Positions 1-8,726 of a stretch of 64,000 bases of DNA are shown piece by piece. The stretch spans positions 1-64,000 of the forward strand of contig CAYNTO010000004.1 of assembly GCA_964400355.1 (NCBI GenBank). The letters are read 5' to 3'. The notes under the pieces are model-generated. The model saw nothing but the letters and a program-made list of their open reading frames with translations. It had not been told where the DNA came from and made no database searches. The position numbers and the translations under genes are program-made. The first letter of the stretch is position 1, and every line of letters begins with the position of its first letter. The DNA is from JACKAL01 sp964400355. Lineage in GTDB: Bacteria; Bdellovibrionota; Bdellovibrionia; Bdellovibrionales; JAGQZY01.

Positions 1-4
1 TAAG

Positions 5-963
5 AACTGGCCCCTTACGCTGTTGAAAGTCTCTGATTGTGAGAGGCCGCATAAATCATTAAATGCGCCCTCAACCGTCCTCTCTTCTTTGTCGTACACC
101 AGGTTTTCCGAAACAAACGATTAATATTCGCCCTCATCATTGCACAGGTGTGGTTCAAACTAAAAATTGGATCCCACTTGAGCTTTTTTAACTCCCCCTG
201 TCCTGTAACAGCTCCACGTCCCCCGAGTACGGTCTCATAGCTTGCATTGGGGAAATATCTCCGCACATCAGGTCCATAGTGTGGGTTTGAGTCCGATCTT
301 AGTAGCGTGTTCGGTTGAATCAAGGATCGCGCTCTCTCAAATAATTTTTTGCGTCCGTGAGATCGACGATCCTTCCGATAGCCGTATTTTTTTATGGCTT
401 TTTTAGCTAAATGTCCCTTTGCTGGCATCTGAGAAACCTCAAAATCCAGTATCCGGCGAGTTTTATACTCCACCATCAGTGTCACGGATAACGGCTTAAG
501 CTTTGTGTGTTCAAAGGTCTCCAGATCATCAAACTCCACTTCCATAGCAAGGGGTTGAGATCGATTGTACGCACGGAACTTCTCCTCCTCTTTCTGAGCT
601 AAAAATAAAAATTTTCGTACGACTGTCTTGCGATTTAAATTCAGCGTGCGCGCGATTTCTCTTTGTGACATGCCTCCGGATATTAGCTTACGAATTGTCT
701 CATTCTTGTGGCGCTTTTTCTGAAACACACAGGGGTGCGTTGTAGCCGTAGAGAAGCTTTTTTTACAGGGTTTGCACCAGAATCTGGTTAGCCACTGACC
801 ATCGGACTTGCGATAAAACCGACCAAACGAATTTATTCTGCGATCTCTGTATCTTTTTTCTCGTATAGTAAAGCAATGGGGACATTGAATTCTCATGCAG
901 AGAGCTAGTGCAGCCTTTGTGCCTAGTAATTCAGATTGTCGACCACATCATAGGGGGCCAGTT
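5..963 (-). mobile_element. IS1-like insertion sequence, complete, with terminal inverted repeats
   Basis: The two ends form an imperfect inverted repeat. The left end reads AACTGGCCCCTTACG from base 5, and the right end read inwards from 963 is AACTGGCCCCCTATG; about 17 of the first 21 positions agree. The element contains one transposase gene, whose stop codon lies inside the left repeat. The right repeat begins one base beyond the stop codon of the neighbouring M48 protease gene. A target duplication cannot be judged because the window starts only four bases outside the left end. Family assignment rests on the transposase C-terminus. Confidence 0.8.
15..896 (-). CDS. IS1-like transposase (zinc ribbon, HTH, DDE-type domain)
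   Basis: The 293-residue protein starts with a CPHC...CKPC zinc ribbon (residues 5-44). A helix-turn-helix follows around residues 66-96 (GMSQREIARTLNLNRKTVV), then a DDE-type core. Candidate catalytic aspartates are in EFDDLETF (about 122) and LRSDSN. The C-terminus (RLFRKTWCTTKK) resembles the end of IS1 InsB (RLNRKTICFSKS). Where IS1 has the catalytic Glu of the IER motif, this protein reads LNH, so the canonical Glu is absent in this alignment. The gene fills the IS and is the only one in it. It resembles a fused InsA-InsB in a single frame. Whether it is active cannot be told from sequence. Confidence 0.75.
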   Translation of the reverse strand: MRIQCPHCFTIREKRYRDRRINSFGRFYRKSDGQWLTRFWCKPCKKSFSTATTHPCVFQKKRHKNETIRKLISGGMSQREIARTLNLNRKTVVRKFLFLAQKEEEKFRAYNRSQPLAMEVEFDDLETFEHTKLKPLSVTLMVEYKTRRILDFEVSQMPAKGHLAKKAIKKYGYRKDRRSHGRKKLFERARSLIQPNTLLRSDSNPHYGPDVRRYFPNASYETVLGGRGAVTGQGELKKLKWDPIFSLNHTCAMMRANINRLFRKTWCTTKKRGRLRAHLMIYAASHNQRLSTA

Positions 964-964
964 T

Positions 965-1762
965 TTAAATATTTTGACCGACACCATATTTTTGAGGAGC
1001 TTGCTGGTACACCTGTTCGGCTTGAGGCAACCACTGCTGGAGCTGGTTGCGGCGGCGATCGTCGGAAGGATGTGTCGACAAAATTTCGGGAGGTGCGGCG
1101 CCTTTTTTTGCTGCCGCCATGCGATTCCAAACTTGTACGGCTTCTGAGGGATCATAGCCTGCTTTGGCCATATAAATTTGCCCTTCCTTATCCGCTTCGG
1201 TTTCGTCGCCGCGACTGTATTTTCTCTCGAAGAACGTCACAGCAAGGCCCGCAGCCGCGCCGCCGAGCATGGACAAATTTTTACAAGCTTGGGTTTTGCA
1301 CAAGAGTTGCCCGCCAACCACAGCAGCACCGCCAAGAACTAAACCTGCAAGATTTCCTTTGATCGCTCGCGCATAACCCTCTTTTCCGTGGCGAAGAGTG
1401 GCATGGGCCACCTCGTGGCCCATCACTGCTGCCAATGCACCTTCCGTTTTAAGTATAGGCATTATCCCAGTGTACACTGCCATTTTTCCACCCGGCATAC
1501 ACCACGCATTGGCTTCGGGACTATCGATAAGAATGTATTCCCACTGAAAGTTCTCACCAGACGCTGCGGCAATTCGCTGGGAAACCCGTTGAACCATCGC
1601 TGTCCATTCTGCATTTTTAGAAATTTTAGAAGTGCGTTTCACCTCGGCATAGGCTTTGGCGGCTTCTGCATTGATGTCGGCCTCGGAAGGACCCTTCAAA
1701 GTGGAGCACGCAGTGGTAAATACGAAAAGGCTTAAGAGTGCGGAGATGAGCTTTTTATTCAT
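965..1762 (-). CDS. M48-family metallopeptidase, lipoprotein
   Basis: A 265-residue periplasmic zinc protease of the LoiP/YcaL type, which in the family takes part in envelope protein quality control. The signal peptide ends in a lipobox (TTAC, Cys19). The zinc site HEVAH is at 116-120, and the third ligand is in DETEAD (Glu187). A Gly/Ala-rich segment (about 130-175) lies between them, as usual in M48 proteins. Length is normal for the family. The stop codon lies directly against the inverted repeat of the IS, so the last few residues may have been altered by the insertion. Confidence 0.9.
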   Translation of the reverse strand: MNKKLISALLSLFVFTTACSTLKGPSEADINAEAAKAYAEVKRTSKISKNAEWTAMVQRVSQRIAAASGENFQWEYILIDSPEANAWCMPGGKMAVYTGIMPILKTEGALAAVMGHEVAHATLRHGKEGYARAIKGNLAGLVLGGAAVVGGQLLCKTQACKNLSMLGGAAAGLAVTFFERKYSRGDETEADKEGQIYMAKAGYDPSEAVQVWNRMAAAKKGAAPPEILSTHPSDDRRRNQLQQWLPQAEQVYQQAPQKYGVGQNI

Positions 1763-1803
1763 GGAAAAAATTTACCAAAGAGCCCATTTAAATGCAAGGT
1801 GGC

Positions 1804-2628
1804 TCAGTGGCCCTGCGGGGCATGGGGAGTAAGGAGCGATGAGTCTTCGCGATCTTTTAACCATTTGCGGTTGTGCGGACAAGTCGTGCAGGCGAAACTG
1901 GATTTACAACAGTGAACGTAGGAGTAAGTTTTAGTTATTTTAGAAATGGCCAAATACAAGCGCTCCAGTTCCGCAGTGGTCAATGGGGGCAGTTCGGGGT
2001 GGCGATCGAGCCAGCGATGGAAACCAAAAAAACCGTTCTTAGATTCGTCCGATTTTTCCCATGCACGAAAAATCTCCAGTGCCTGCTTGAGCGGGTAGGT
2101 TTGCCATTGTTGGTGCTCAATGACTTCGCGGATGAAACTACTTTTTATACCATCTGATCCCATGCCGCCAAAACTGAAGTAGGAGTCCATAAGTGCTTGC
2201 GCCAACAACAGCGAGCGACCGACCAAGGGCTCTCCACTCAGTCTTTCCACGGTTTGTTTTTTCCACTCCCAGGCGACACGGCCATAGAAGGCATGAAGCG
2301 CATTGAGATAAAATATTTTTATCTCCGCATTTGTGGTGGGCAGTTCATAGCGGTTTGCAAACTGCTCGCGGAGGTGGGTCGTGAGCTGAGCGGGAAGTTC
2401 GTCTTTACTGGCCGAGTACTTTTCGTGGGTCTCAAGCGTATGGAAATAAAGCTCTAACAGCGATCGATCCGCAGGATTGGCGTAGGGAAATAGCTGCTCG
2501 TACTGTTTGATGAGTGGGAGCGGCAGGACGGCATTGGAGGATGTGGCCACAGCAAATATATCCCCGCAAGTGCCTTGGGCAGATGCGCTAGGAAAAAACA
2601 GTAGTGTGCTGAGCACCAGGATCGCCAT
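1804..2628 (-). CDS. Secreted protein of unknown function
   Basis: 274 residues with an N-terminal hydrophobic signal ending near SASAQ. I do not recognise the family. The mature part is largely helical in composition and rich in Trp, Leu and Glu. A cysteine cluster sits near the C-terminus (VHCCKSSFACTTCPHN, about 236-251), which could bind metal or form disulfides. The gene follows the M48 lipoprotein gene in the same direction, so an envelope location is likely. Several downstream starts are possible; the first Met is at the signal peptide. Confidence 0.7.
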   Translation of the reverse strand: MAILVLSTLLFFPSASAQGTCGDIFAVATSSNAVLPLPLIKQYEQLFPYANPADRSLLELYFHTLETHEKYSASKDELPAQLTTHLREQFANRYELPTTNAEIKIFYLNALHAFYGRVAWEWKKQTVERLSGEPLVGRSLLLAQALMDSYFSFGGMGSDGIKSSFIREVIEHQQWQTYPLKQALEIFRAWEKSDESKNGFFGFHRWLDRHPELPPLTTAELERLYLAISKITKTYSYVHCCKSSFACTTCPHNRKWLKDREDSSLLTPHAPQGH

Positions 2629-2702
2629 GGCGTTGGAGTAATGGAGGCGCGACGAGCGGTCAAGAAAAGGCCGACATTAAAAAATATACACTCAGTTCAT
2701 TT

Positions 2703-3194
2703 TCAACTGTGACCGCCCAACTCGATCTCCATTTCGATGTTGCAGCGCTCATAATCAGGATGTGGGCCCAGCTGGACGGTTTTAAAACCATGTTTTTTAT
2801 AAAGCGAAATAGCGGGAGTCAGAACGGTGTTGGACAACAGCATCACTTTTTTTGCTTTTTTATTTCTTGCCCAATCCAACGAAGCCTTCATAAGAGCATC
2901 GCCCAAACCTTTGCCGCGTGCAGTGGGTGAAACGGCCATTTTTGCCAGTTCATAGCAGTCCGGACCATGGGGAACCATGGCACAAACAGCCACAACTTGC
3001 TCTTCGATCAGCACCACGAAAATCTCGCCGCCAATATCGATGATATTTTCTTTGGCATGTTCTAACTGCTGGATGTCCATTTCTTCGACCCGAAAGTAGT
3101 GCTGGATCCATTGTTTGTTCAGATCGATGAACGCTTGGTGATATTTCTTATCGTAAGTTTCCACTTTAATTGTGGAAGAATTGGCGGTGCTCAT
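2703..3194 (-). CDS. GNAT-family N-acetyltransferase
   Basis: 163 residues. The acetyl-CoA-binding motif A is clear (SPTARGKGLGDALMKASLDWA), and a motif B-like end follows (SLYKKHGFK). The acyl acceptor is unknown. The full GNAT length is present. A GAGG ribosome-binding sequence lies upstream of the ATG. The next gene rightward, the lipocalin, is divergent, so the 126-bp gap should hold both promoters. Confidence 0.88.
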   Translation of the reverse strand: MSTANSSTIKVETYDKKYHQAFIDLNKQWIQHYFRVEEMDIQQLEHAKENIIDIGGEIFVVLIEEQVVAVCAMVPHGPDCYELAKMAVSPTARGKGLGDALMKASLDWARNKKAKKVMLLSNTVLTPAISLYKKHGFKTVQLGPHPDYERCNIEMEIELGGHS

Positions 3195-3320
3195 GGCCTA
3201 TTACCTCACTCTTATCGAAACAAATATATAACATAATATTTTGCAAAGTGTGTAGAAAAGTTCATTTGCCCGCGCTACTGAGGAGCGGGAAAATAGGCCA
3301 AAACTATCAAGGAGAGAATT

Positions 3321-3857
3321 ATGTTGAAAGCCGTTTTAACTGCCGTGTTGATGAGTTTGCCGATCGGTTATTTGCATGCTGACGATCTTAAAACTGTCGA
3401 TTTCGTAGATCTACCATTGTATGTCGGTACCTGGTATCAAGTTGCCGGTATCCCACAAGAGTTTGATAAGGATTGCGTGTGCTCTCGCCAGGTTCTTATG
3501 TTGGACGCCTCAGCCCCAGTGGTTCACGTGAACAATTCGTGCAATTTAAAAGATGTGAATGGACCGCTTCTCTCTATTGTCGGCACGGCTACGGTTGTGG
3601 ACCCGGCAAGCAATTCGAAATTGGCGGTTGATTTTGGAATGCCTGACAAAGGCGATTATTGGATTATCGGGCTAGACGGTGAGTACCGTTATGCCGTGGT
3701 CTCCGATCCTACCAAGCAGTCACTTTTTATTTTGTCGCGAACTCCCACATTGGATCCGCTACTGTATGCCGAAGCTGTTGCTAAAGCTGTAGAGCAGAGC
3801 ATCGATGTGACAAAAGTGAAATTGATGGAGCAAAACGGATGTACTTATCCGCGCTAG
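3321..3857 (+). CDS. Lipocalin family protein (Blc-like)
   Basis: 178 residues with a signal peptide ending at LHADD. The lipocalin signature GTWYQVA starts at residue 36, followed by the usual order of strands: a Cys-containing CVCSRQV segment, DYWIIGLDGEYRYAVVSDP and FILSRTPTL. Bacterial lipocalins of this type bind lipids at the envelope. There is no lipobox, so the protein should be soluble in the periplasm, unlike E. coli Blc. The start is well supported by AAGGAG ahead of the ATG. Confidence 0.9.
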   Translation: MLKAVLTAVLMSLPIGYLHADDLKTVDFVDLPLYVGTWYQVAGIPQEFDKDCVCSRQVLMLDASAPVVHVNNSCNLKDVNGPLLSIVGTATVVDPASNSKLAVDFGMPDKGDYWIIGLDGEYRYAVVSDPTKQSLFILSRTPTLDPLLYAEAVAKAVEQSIDVTKVKLMEQNGCTYPR

Positions 3858-3884
3858 GCGTGACTGCTGAGACTACTGAGTGTG

Positions 3885-4319
3885 TCAGGTGGCTGTGGTC
3901 ACAGGGGCCGGCGCAGAAATGCCGGTCTCTTTGTACACTTGGTGAAGAGTGTCCACCCAGGCGCTACGGTCTGGAAAATGGAACATGTCCAATTTGATAT
4001 ATTTCTCGAGTGTGTTTTTAGCTTTTTTATTTGCGAGAGCGATGTACAAGAATGCAAAAAACAACCCTGGGTCTATGGCGCCTTTTAGGGGCTTTCCGTT
4101 TGCGCTTTCCAGGTATCCCAAATGGCGAAAACAGTCGAGAATTCTTTGCGGGATACTATTCTTCCTAGCAATTTCGGTGAGCATACTTTTGCGTTTGAAG
4201 ACCTCTTTCGCATCGGGCTTTTCTGTGAACTTTTCAATAACCGCAAACTGCTCGCGCAGTGATTCGGAGTTCACCGACTTTCCCGTGGGGAGATCCTCTT
4301 TTTTATCAAATCCAAACAC
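3885..4319 (-). CDS. Hypothetical protein, 144 aa
   Basis: No family recognised. The protein is charged and probably helical, with no signal peptide. The start appears to be a GTG (reading MFGFDKKED) without a strong ribosome-binding site, so the true start could be internal. It lies 18 bp downstream of another small gene on the same strand, and the two probably form an operon. It converges with the lipocalin gene, separated by 27 bp. Confidence 0.6.
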   Translation of the reverse strand: MFGFDKKEDLPTGKSVNSESLREQFAVIEKFTEKPDAKEVFKRKSMLTEIARKNSIPQRILDCFRHLGYLESANGKPLKGAIDPGLFFAFLYIALANKKAKNTLEKYIKLDMFHFPDRSAWVDTLHQVYKETGISAPAPVTTAT

Positions 4320-4337
4320 GAATAAAAAGACAAGTGC

Positions 4338-4598
4338 CTATCGGGGAGAAAGATGGCGTAAGGATTTCATGTAGGCTTTTTGCAAGACAACAATATCCTC
4401 ATCGAGAAATGATTTTTTGAGCCCTTCTTTTTCAAAAAGCTTGGCATACAGATTGACTCGCTCTTTTTCGCTGAGTATTTTTGCGCTGCCTTTGATCGAT
4501 GATAAAATTTTGGCCTGATTTTTAAGATAAAAATCATCAACGTCTTTTGCAGCATTGAGCAATAGTTCTTTTTTATCGATAATCATGGTGGATCTCAT
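4338..4598 (-). CDS. Hypothetical protein, 86 aa
   Basis: A small Lys/Leu-rich helical protein with no recognised domain. An internal start at the fifth codon (ATG at 4586) has a GAG element seven bases ahead and is as likely as the first. Same strand as, and 18 bp ahead of, the 144-residue hypothetical. Confidence 0.6.
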   Translation of the reverse strand: MRSTMIIDKKELLLNAAKDVDDFYLKNQAKILSSIKGSAKILSEKERVNLYAKLFEKEGLKKSFLDEDIVVLQKAYMKSLRHLSPR

Positions 4599-4728
4599 CT
4601 ACCTCGCGAGATCCCAGTCTATCTTAGAAGCAGCGCCATCGCTGACAAAACCGAAATTGCCACGGTGTTCTTAATCAAATCCTGACAAAATCCGCGGAAG
4701 TCTCGAGGGAGCCATCAGTGCAAATGAG

Positions 4729-4760
4729 AAAGAGCTTTCAGAAATCCTGAAAGCTCTTTT
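4729..4760 (-). terminator. Rho-independent terminator of the 65-aa gene
   Basis: A perfect 13-bp stem (AAAGAGCTTTCAG and its complement) with a five-base loop. On the minus strand it is followed by a short T-containing tract. It sits directly downstream of the 65-residue gene. Confidence 0.75.
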
Positions 4761-4769
4761 CAACAGCAA

Positions 4770-4967
4770 CTAAACTTTATGGGGATGCTGCGGGTTTGCA
4801 TGGCTTTCTTCCATGTCATCACCCAGATCGTGAATTTTTTGTCCAACTGAAGGCATTCCTGCCTCAGAAATTTTGTGGCCTACTTTTTCAAGAGCTTCGC
4901 CAACAGTGTTTTTCCAGCCCGATTTTTTAGGGGCTTGAGTGTCTGTGGACATTGTGTCTTTTTTCAT
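4770..4967 (-). CDS. Small hydrophilic protein, 65 aa
   Basis: A short, charged protein with amphipathic repeats of the form EKVGHKISEAG and VGQKIHDLGD. It has no signal peptide or membrane segment. It is supported as a gene by AAGGAGATACAT before the ATG and by a strong terminator after the stop. Function unknown; the composition suggests a small stress or binding protein, but that is only an impression. Confidence 0.75.
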   Translation of the reverse strand: MKKDTMSTDTQAPKKSGWKNTVGEALEKVGHKISEAGMPSVGQKIHDLGDDMEESHANPQHPHKV

Positions 4968-5123
4968 ATGTATCTCCTTGTTTCTTGTAAAGCCAGTATC
5001 GCTGAACGCCCATTAAAAAGGGTCAAGTTCCCTCTTAGTAAATATGTAGAAATATTCAAATTTAGCTGTATTTCCAGCAAATTCACTAGGCTTAGGAGCG
5101 GCGAGGGGGCTATACTCTTAGCC

Positions 5124-6434
5124 ATGGCATCTGGCGCATCGACGGCTTCGCTTCCTATCGACTACAAGAAATTACTAACGGCACGGTTTCTGTTTGTATT
5201 TGCGGTTCAAATGCAGGCCATCGTTTTGGGTTGGCGAATCTACGACCTACTCAAAGATCCCTTGGCGCTCGGTATGATTGGCTTAGCAGAAGCCATTCCC
5301 GCCATCGGCTTAGCACTGTATGCGGGTTACTTGGTGGACCGCATGCGCCCACTTCTTGTATACCGCCGCCTCATTTACGTGAGCTTTCTCTCAGGCACTT
5401 TGGTGTTGATTGAGCATTTGCTCGAAATGCGTCTCTCTGTGTTCAGTCAGGCGAGTATGTTGTATGCGGCAGCTTTTCTCACTGGTCTTGCGCGATCGTT
5501 TTCGCAACCAGCGATATTCGCCTCTGTACCGCGGCTCGTACCTCGTAAACAACTTCTACACGCGACAGCTCTGAGCAGTTCCACCATGCAGATCGCACGG
5601 GTTGCAGGTCCTGCATGTGGCGGGATCGCCTTTGGCTTTATGGGTCCGGTGTTTTCGTCCACTATTGTGTGCATACTTCTGGTGCTTGCGATTGCGTCCA
5701 TGTTTTTGATTCGCCAGGACATTCCCGCGCCTACGGAACTGCACAAACACAAGTCGGTCAAAGAGGAGTTGTTCTCGGGTTTGAGGTTTGTTCTCAAGCA
5801 TCCCCTGCTGTTGCCAGCAATGAGTTTAGACATGATTTCGGTTTTTTTTGGTGGCGTCACGGCATTGCTGCCCATTTTTGCCGACGAGGTTCTGCATGTG
5901 GGGCCGCAGGGCTTGGGCACGCTACGAGCTGCGCCCGCATTTGGCGCGGCGATGATGAGCATATATCTTTCCAAGTTCCACTGGCAGGCGCGCACCGGCA
6001 AATGGTTTCTTTCGTCGGTATTGGGTTTTGGACTGTGTATATTGGTATTCGCCGTGAGTCGTAGCTATGCGCTCTCGCTGGTGGCACTTTTCTTAAGCGG
6101 TGGTTTTGATAGTATCAGTATGATTATCCGCTCTACATTGGTGCAATTGTCTTCGCCGGATCATATGCGCGGAAAAATCTCTGCGGTGAATTCTATTTTT
6201 GTGGGTTCATCCAATGAAATAGGCGAAGTGGAATCCGGGATTGCAGCCAAGCTCTTGGGAGTTACTGGAGCCGCAGTGATGGGCGGAGCCATGTGTATCT
6301 TTACAGTGGGAGTTGTGGCGTATTTCTTTCCCCATTTGAGAAAAATGGACCTCAACAACTTTGATGAGACCGCGGATCTGTTTCCCAACAGCGTGGTGCC
6401 CTCTCATCCGGGTGGGGAAGCGCCAAAAACCTAA
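5124..6434 (+). CDS. MFS transporter (EntS/MFS_3-like)
   Basis: 436 residues from the ATG at 5124; the longer open frame upstream runs through the divergent small gene and is not used. About twelve membrane segments alternate with short loops. The cytoplasmic motif after TM2 reads GYLVDRMRP, the MFS motif A position. The sequence type matches the MFS_3 group that includes the enterobactin exporter EntS. The substrate cannot be told. The C-terminal tail (about 25 residues) is hydrophilic. Confidence 0.85.
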   Translation: MASGASTASLPIDYKKLLTARFLFVFAVQMQAIVLGWRIYDLLKDPLALGMIGLAEAIPAIGLALYAGYLVDRMRPLLVYRRLIYVSFLSGTLVLIEHLLEMRLSVFSQASMLYAAAFLTGLARSFSQPAIFASVPRLVPRKQLLHATALSSSTMQIARVAGPACGGIAFGFMGPVFSSTIVCILLVLAIASMFLIRQDIPAPTELHKHKSVKEELFSGLRFVLKHPLLLPAMSLDMISVFFGGVTALLPIFADEVLHVGPQGLGTLRAAPAFGAAMMSIYLSKFHWQARTGKWFLSSVLGFGLCILVFAVSRSYALSLVALFLSGGFDSISMIIRSTLVQLSSPDHMRGKISAVNSIFVGSSNEIGEVESGIAAKLLGVTGAAVMGGAMCIFTVGVVAYFFPHLRKMDLNNFDETADLFPNSVVPSHPGGEAPKT

Positions 6435-6526
6435 GTATCGATTGAGGATCTCGCAATTTCCTTATGAAATGATCATCCTCTGCACAGTAAAATTAGGGTC
6501 GGGCCCAATGGCCATTGCTTGGAGCT

Positions 6527-6551
6527 GAAGAATCTCACTTTGAGATTCTTC
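6527..6551. terminator. Stem-loop between the MFS gene and the next gene
   Basis: GAAGAATCTCA, loop CTT, then the exact complement (11 bp), followed by a moderately T-rich stretch. It could end MFS transcription. It lies about 90 bp past the stop, so this is uncertain. Confidence 0.4.
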
Positions 6552-6606
6552 TCGAACCTTCTTTCTATTTTTAAGTTTATTCCGATAAAAATAAACGAGG
6601 TACATT

Positions 6607-6921
6607 ATGAGCACAAATCCAAAGAGCAAAGTGATCGTCGGCTGTTTAACCGTGGTTTTGGGCGGGATTGGCGTGTTTTTTCAAAACTTCACCCCTCACA
6701 GATCCCTCACCGATAGCGATGTGAGCGACATTTATATGAATTCCGCTCTTAGCACTGCTCTTAAAACAAAGGCCGCAAAGAACAAGTCGAACGAAGTGGC
6801 GTTTAATAATGAAAGCGCGGAGGACGATCCCATCAATCATAAAAGGGTACCTACAAGCGATGAATCTCAGGAATCAGTGAGCGAAGACGCTAACAGCACT
6901 TCCGACGCTAACGAACACTAA
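6607..6921 (+). CDS. Small membrane-anchored protein, 104 aa
   Basis: A single N-terminal hydrophobic segment (residues 8-25, VIVGCLTVVLGGIGVFF) acts as signal or anchor. The remainder is hydrophilic and Ser/Asp/Glu/Asn-rich, ending in an acidic low-complexity tail. ACGAGG precedes the ATG. No family recognised. Confidence 0.65.
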   Translation: MSTNPKSKVIVGCLTVVLGGIGVFFQNFTPHRSLTDSDVSDIYMNSALSTALKTKAAKNKSNEVAFNNESAEDDPINHKRVPTSDESQESVSEDANSTSDANEH

Positions 6922-6946
6922 AAAGATAAATTTACGAGAACGTCCC

Positions 6947-7483
6947 CTAGCGACGAGAAGGGGAGTTCATTTGGAACTTCGGGTCGATCACACGGTTGAG
7001 GCGGCTTGGTTCACCTTTGCAGGGGATTGCGCTGCCGTGCCACTTGAGAAGAGTGTATGAGCCATCATGAATCTTTACGGAGTCTACAACGGTCTCTATA
7101 AGTGCATTGAAATCATTTTTTGCCGCCATGTAAGCAAGCTTCATGATGACCGCTTCCTCGTCCACGCAATTTTCAACTTTTAGTGGGGCTTCGCGCTTCT
7201 TTAGAAACAAAGCACGGCGTTCCTGACCCTGACCCCTAAAGAAAATATGCACTTCGCGGGCAGTTTCCATGGTGGCTTCGTACTCTTGTATAAACTCTGA
7301 GGCGCAGCTCTCGTAGCAGTTCACACAATAGGTACCTGTGGCGAGATCTTTAGGGATGGCATCCACATAGGGAAAACTCTCGGTCGTCACAAATTGGGCA
7401 CACTTTTTACAAACGGCCTGATTGCACGTGCAACATTCCAGGTGAGCCTGATTTTTTAAGCATGAACAGCAGGTGGCGGTCAT
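6947..7483 (-). CDS. Cysteine-rich zinc-finger-like protein
   Basis: The start at 7483 is chosen because GAGG lies seven bases ahead; this gives 178 residues. The N-terminus carries a dense series of Cys pairs (CCSC, CCTC, CKKC, then CVNCYESC about 40 residues on), spaced like a B-box or FYVE-type cross-brace zinc site. The rest is a mixed domain with no recognised motif. It is a cytoplasmic candidate. It converges with the 104-residue membrane protein gene. Confidence 0.7.
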   Translation of the reverse strand: MTATCCSCLKNQAHLECCTCNQAVCKKCAQFVTTESFPYVDAIPKDLATGTYCVNCYESCASEFIQEYEATMETAREVHIFFRGQGQERRALFLKKREAPLKVENCVDEEAVIMKLAYMAAKNDFNALIETVVDSVKIHDGSYTLLKWHGSAIPCKGEPSRLNRVIDPKFQMNSPSRR

Positions 7484-7661
7484 AGAGCATCCTCGGTAAA
7501 AACCGTTGAGTTCACAAAGTACCACAATCTCTCAAAGTCCTCTAAAAATTTAATAAAAGCGGTGGGGATTTGCGGAAATAGGCAATGAAATCGGTAAACT
7601 TTACAGGAGTATCGCACCAGCGTGCTCGATAAGGTTTGTGAGGTAACGGGTGAGGTCGCGT

Positions 7662-7700
7662 AGAAAAAAGAAACCCCTTAGGTTCTAACCTAAGGAGTTC
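7662..7700 (-). terminator. Rho-independent terminator of the 59-aa gene
   Basis: On the minus strand CCTTAGGTT pairs with AACCTAAGG around a two-base centre, with flanking pairs extending the stem. A TTTCTTTTTT tract follows. It lies 20 bp past the stop of the 59-residue gene. Confidence 0.85.
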
Positions 7701-7720
7701 ATGGGATGGTGAGTGTGTGT

Positions 7721-7900
7721 TTATTCTTCGTGGGTTACCGTTCGATTGGATTTCCACGGTTCTTTGTTCATGGTATGGTCCCCATGAGTGTCTAAATCCA
7801 GCGACTGACCATTCTCGTCCAGACGTTCGACCATCGCGTCTGCCAGCTCTTCATAGGAAAATTCGGTCGCAGCATTCCAGGGTTTGTAATATGTGGGCAT
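7721..7900 (-). CDS. Small acidic protein, 59 aa
   Basis: A very short gene read directly from the minus strand: ATG at 7900, TAA at 7723-7721. The peptide begins MPTYYKPWNAATEF and continues with an acidic helix (YEELADAMVERLDENGQ). It has a near-ideal Shine-Dalgarno (AAGGAGGAATTT-ATG) and a strong terminator, so it is almost certainly expressed. No signal peptide. Family unknown. Confidence 0.8.
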   Translation of the reverse strand: MPTYYKPWNAATEFSYEELADAMVERLDENGQSLDLDTHGDHTMNKEPWKSNRTVTHEE

Positions 7901-8129
7901 AAATTCCTCCTTGTGACTCAGATCTTTTCTTTAACGCTAGCGATCTTAACTTAAAATCTCTGCTTTAAATTTATCAATATTGGGGATGGATCGATGACTT
8001 TATCTTCAGCACGAACGATTCCCCAGCATTTGAATATGCCTGCTCCGCTGACAAATATATTGTTAGATTGGCTTAGAAAATTTTTAAAAATCTACAAATT
8101 TGACCGGCACCCACGCGAACGAGGTGTTA

Positions 8130-8639
8130 TTAATAAGGAGACGGGTAATGCGCGCAGTTGTGCCGGCTGTAAATCATCGGCAAAGTATAATTGAGACCTG
8201 GGAGCTGCAATGAGAGCTCTATTGCATATTGCTCGCTCACCAAGGTGCGCGTTGAGACTGTTTGCGCGTAAGCCTTGAGGCCCGCACCGTTAATCGCGAG
8301 AGCGTTTATAGCTTTTAAAGATGGATCAAAGCAGCTCCAATCGTTTTCGACCTGTCGGCACTGCTGTTTTGAGAAGCGTAGAACGTAGCGTTCCCCTAAG
8401 GGTGCGAGCAGTTGTGAATCTCCTTTGAGAGTCTGCAGGTCCGTCACGGTAATGAGGCCCTGATGGATGGGCATAAACTCGAGACCGTTGTGGTGCCAGG
8501 CTTGCAGTTCGAAATACTCGTCGTGCTCGATCATCGCGTAACTGGTTGTGAGGTGATCCGTGGCGCAGCTAAATCGAGTGGAAAAAGCCAGCGCAGTAGT
8601 AGAGAGTACGGACACAAATATAACGATAATAAATTTCAA
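8130..8639 (-). CDS. Secreted hypothetical protein, 169 aa
   Basis: The gene starts at a TTG with GGGAGG at good spacing. The signal peptide ends after LSTTALA. Four Cys residues in the mature part (CATD, QQCR, WSCF, HNCAH) suggest two disulfides in the periplasm. No family recognised. A possible plus-strand ORF at 7994-8194 overlaps its end and is rejected. Confidence 0.72.
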   Translation of the reverse strand: MKFIIVIFVSVLSTTALAFSTRFSCATDHLTTSYAMIEHDEYFELQAWHHNGLEFMPIHQGLITVTDLQTLKGDSQLLAPLGERYVLRFSKQQCRQVENDWSCFDPSLKAINALAINGAGLKAYAQTVSTRTLVSEQYAIELSLQLPGLNYTLPMIYSRHNCAHYPSPY

Positions 8640-8726
8640 GGCAACCTCCCAGCGAATGACGAGGTCAACCTAATGGTGCCAGCCACAAATGACAAAGGAA
8701 TTGTGCCGAAGTCGCGACTCGCGCCT

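Noticed and set aside
4875..5123. Long upstream extension of the MFS ORF
   Set aside because: It runs through the opposite-strand 65-aa gene and lacks a start signal; the ATG at 5124 begins the first membrane part.
7994..8194. 66-aa plus-strand ORF
   Set aside because: It overlaps the end of the well-supported secreted protein gene on the minus strand and has no ribosome-binding site.
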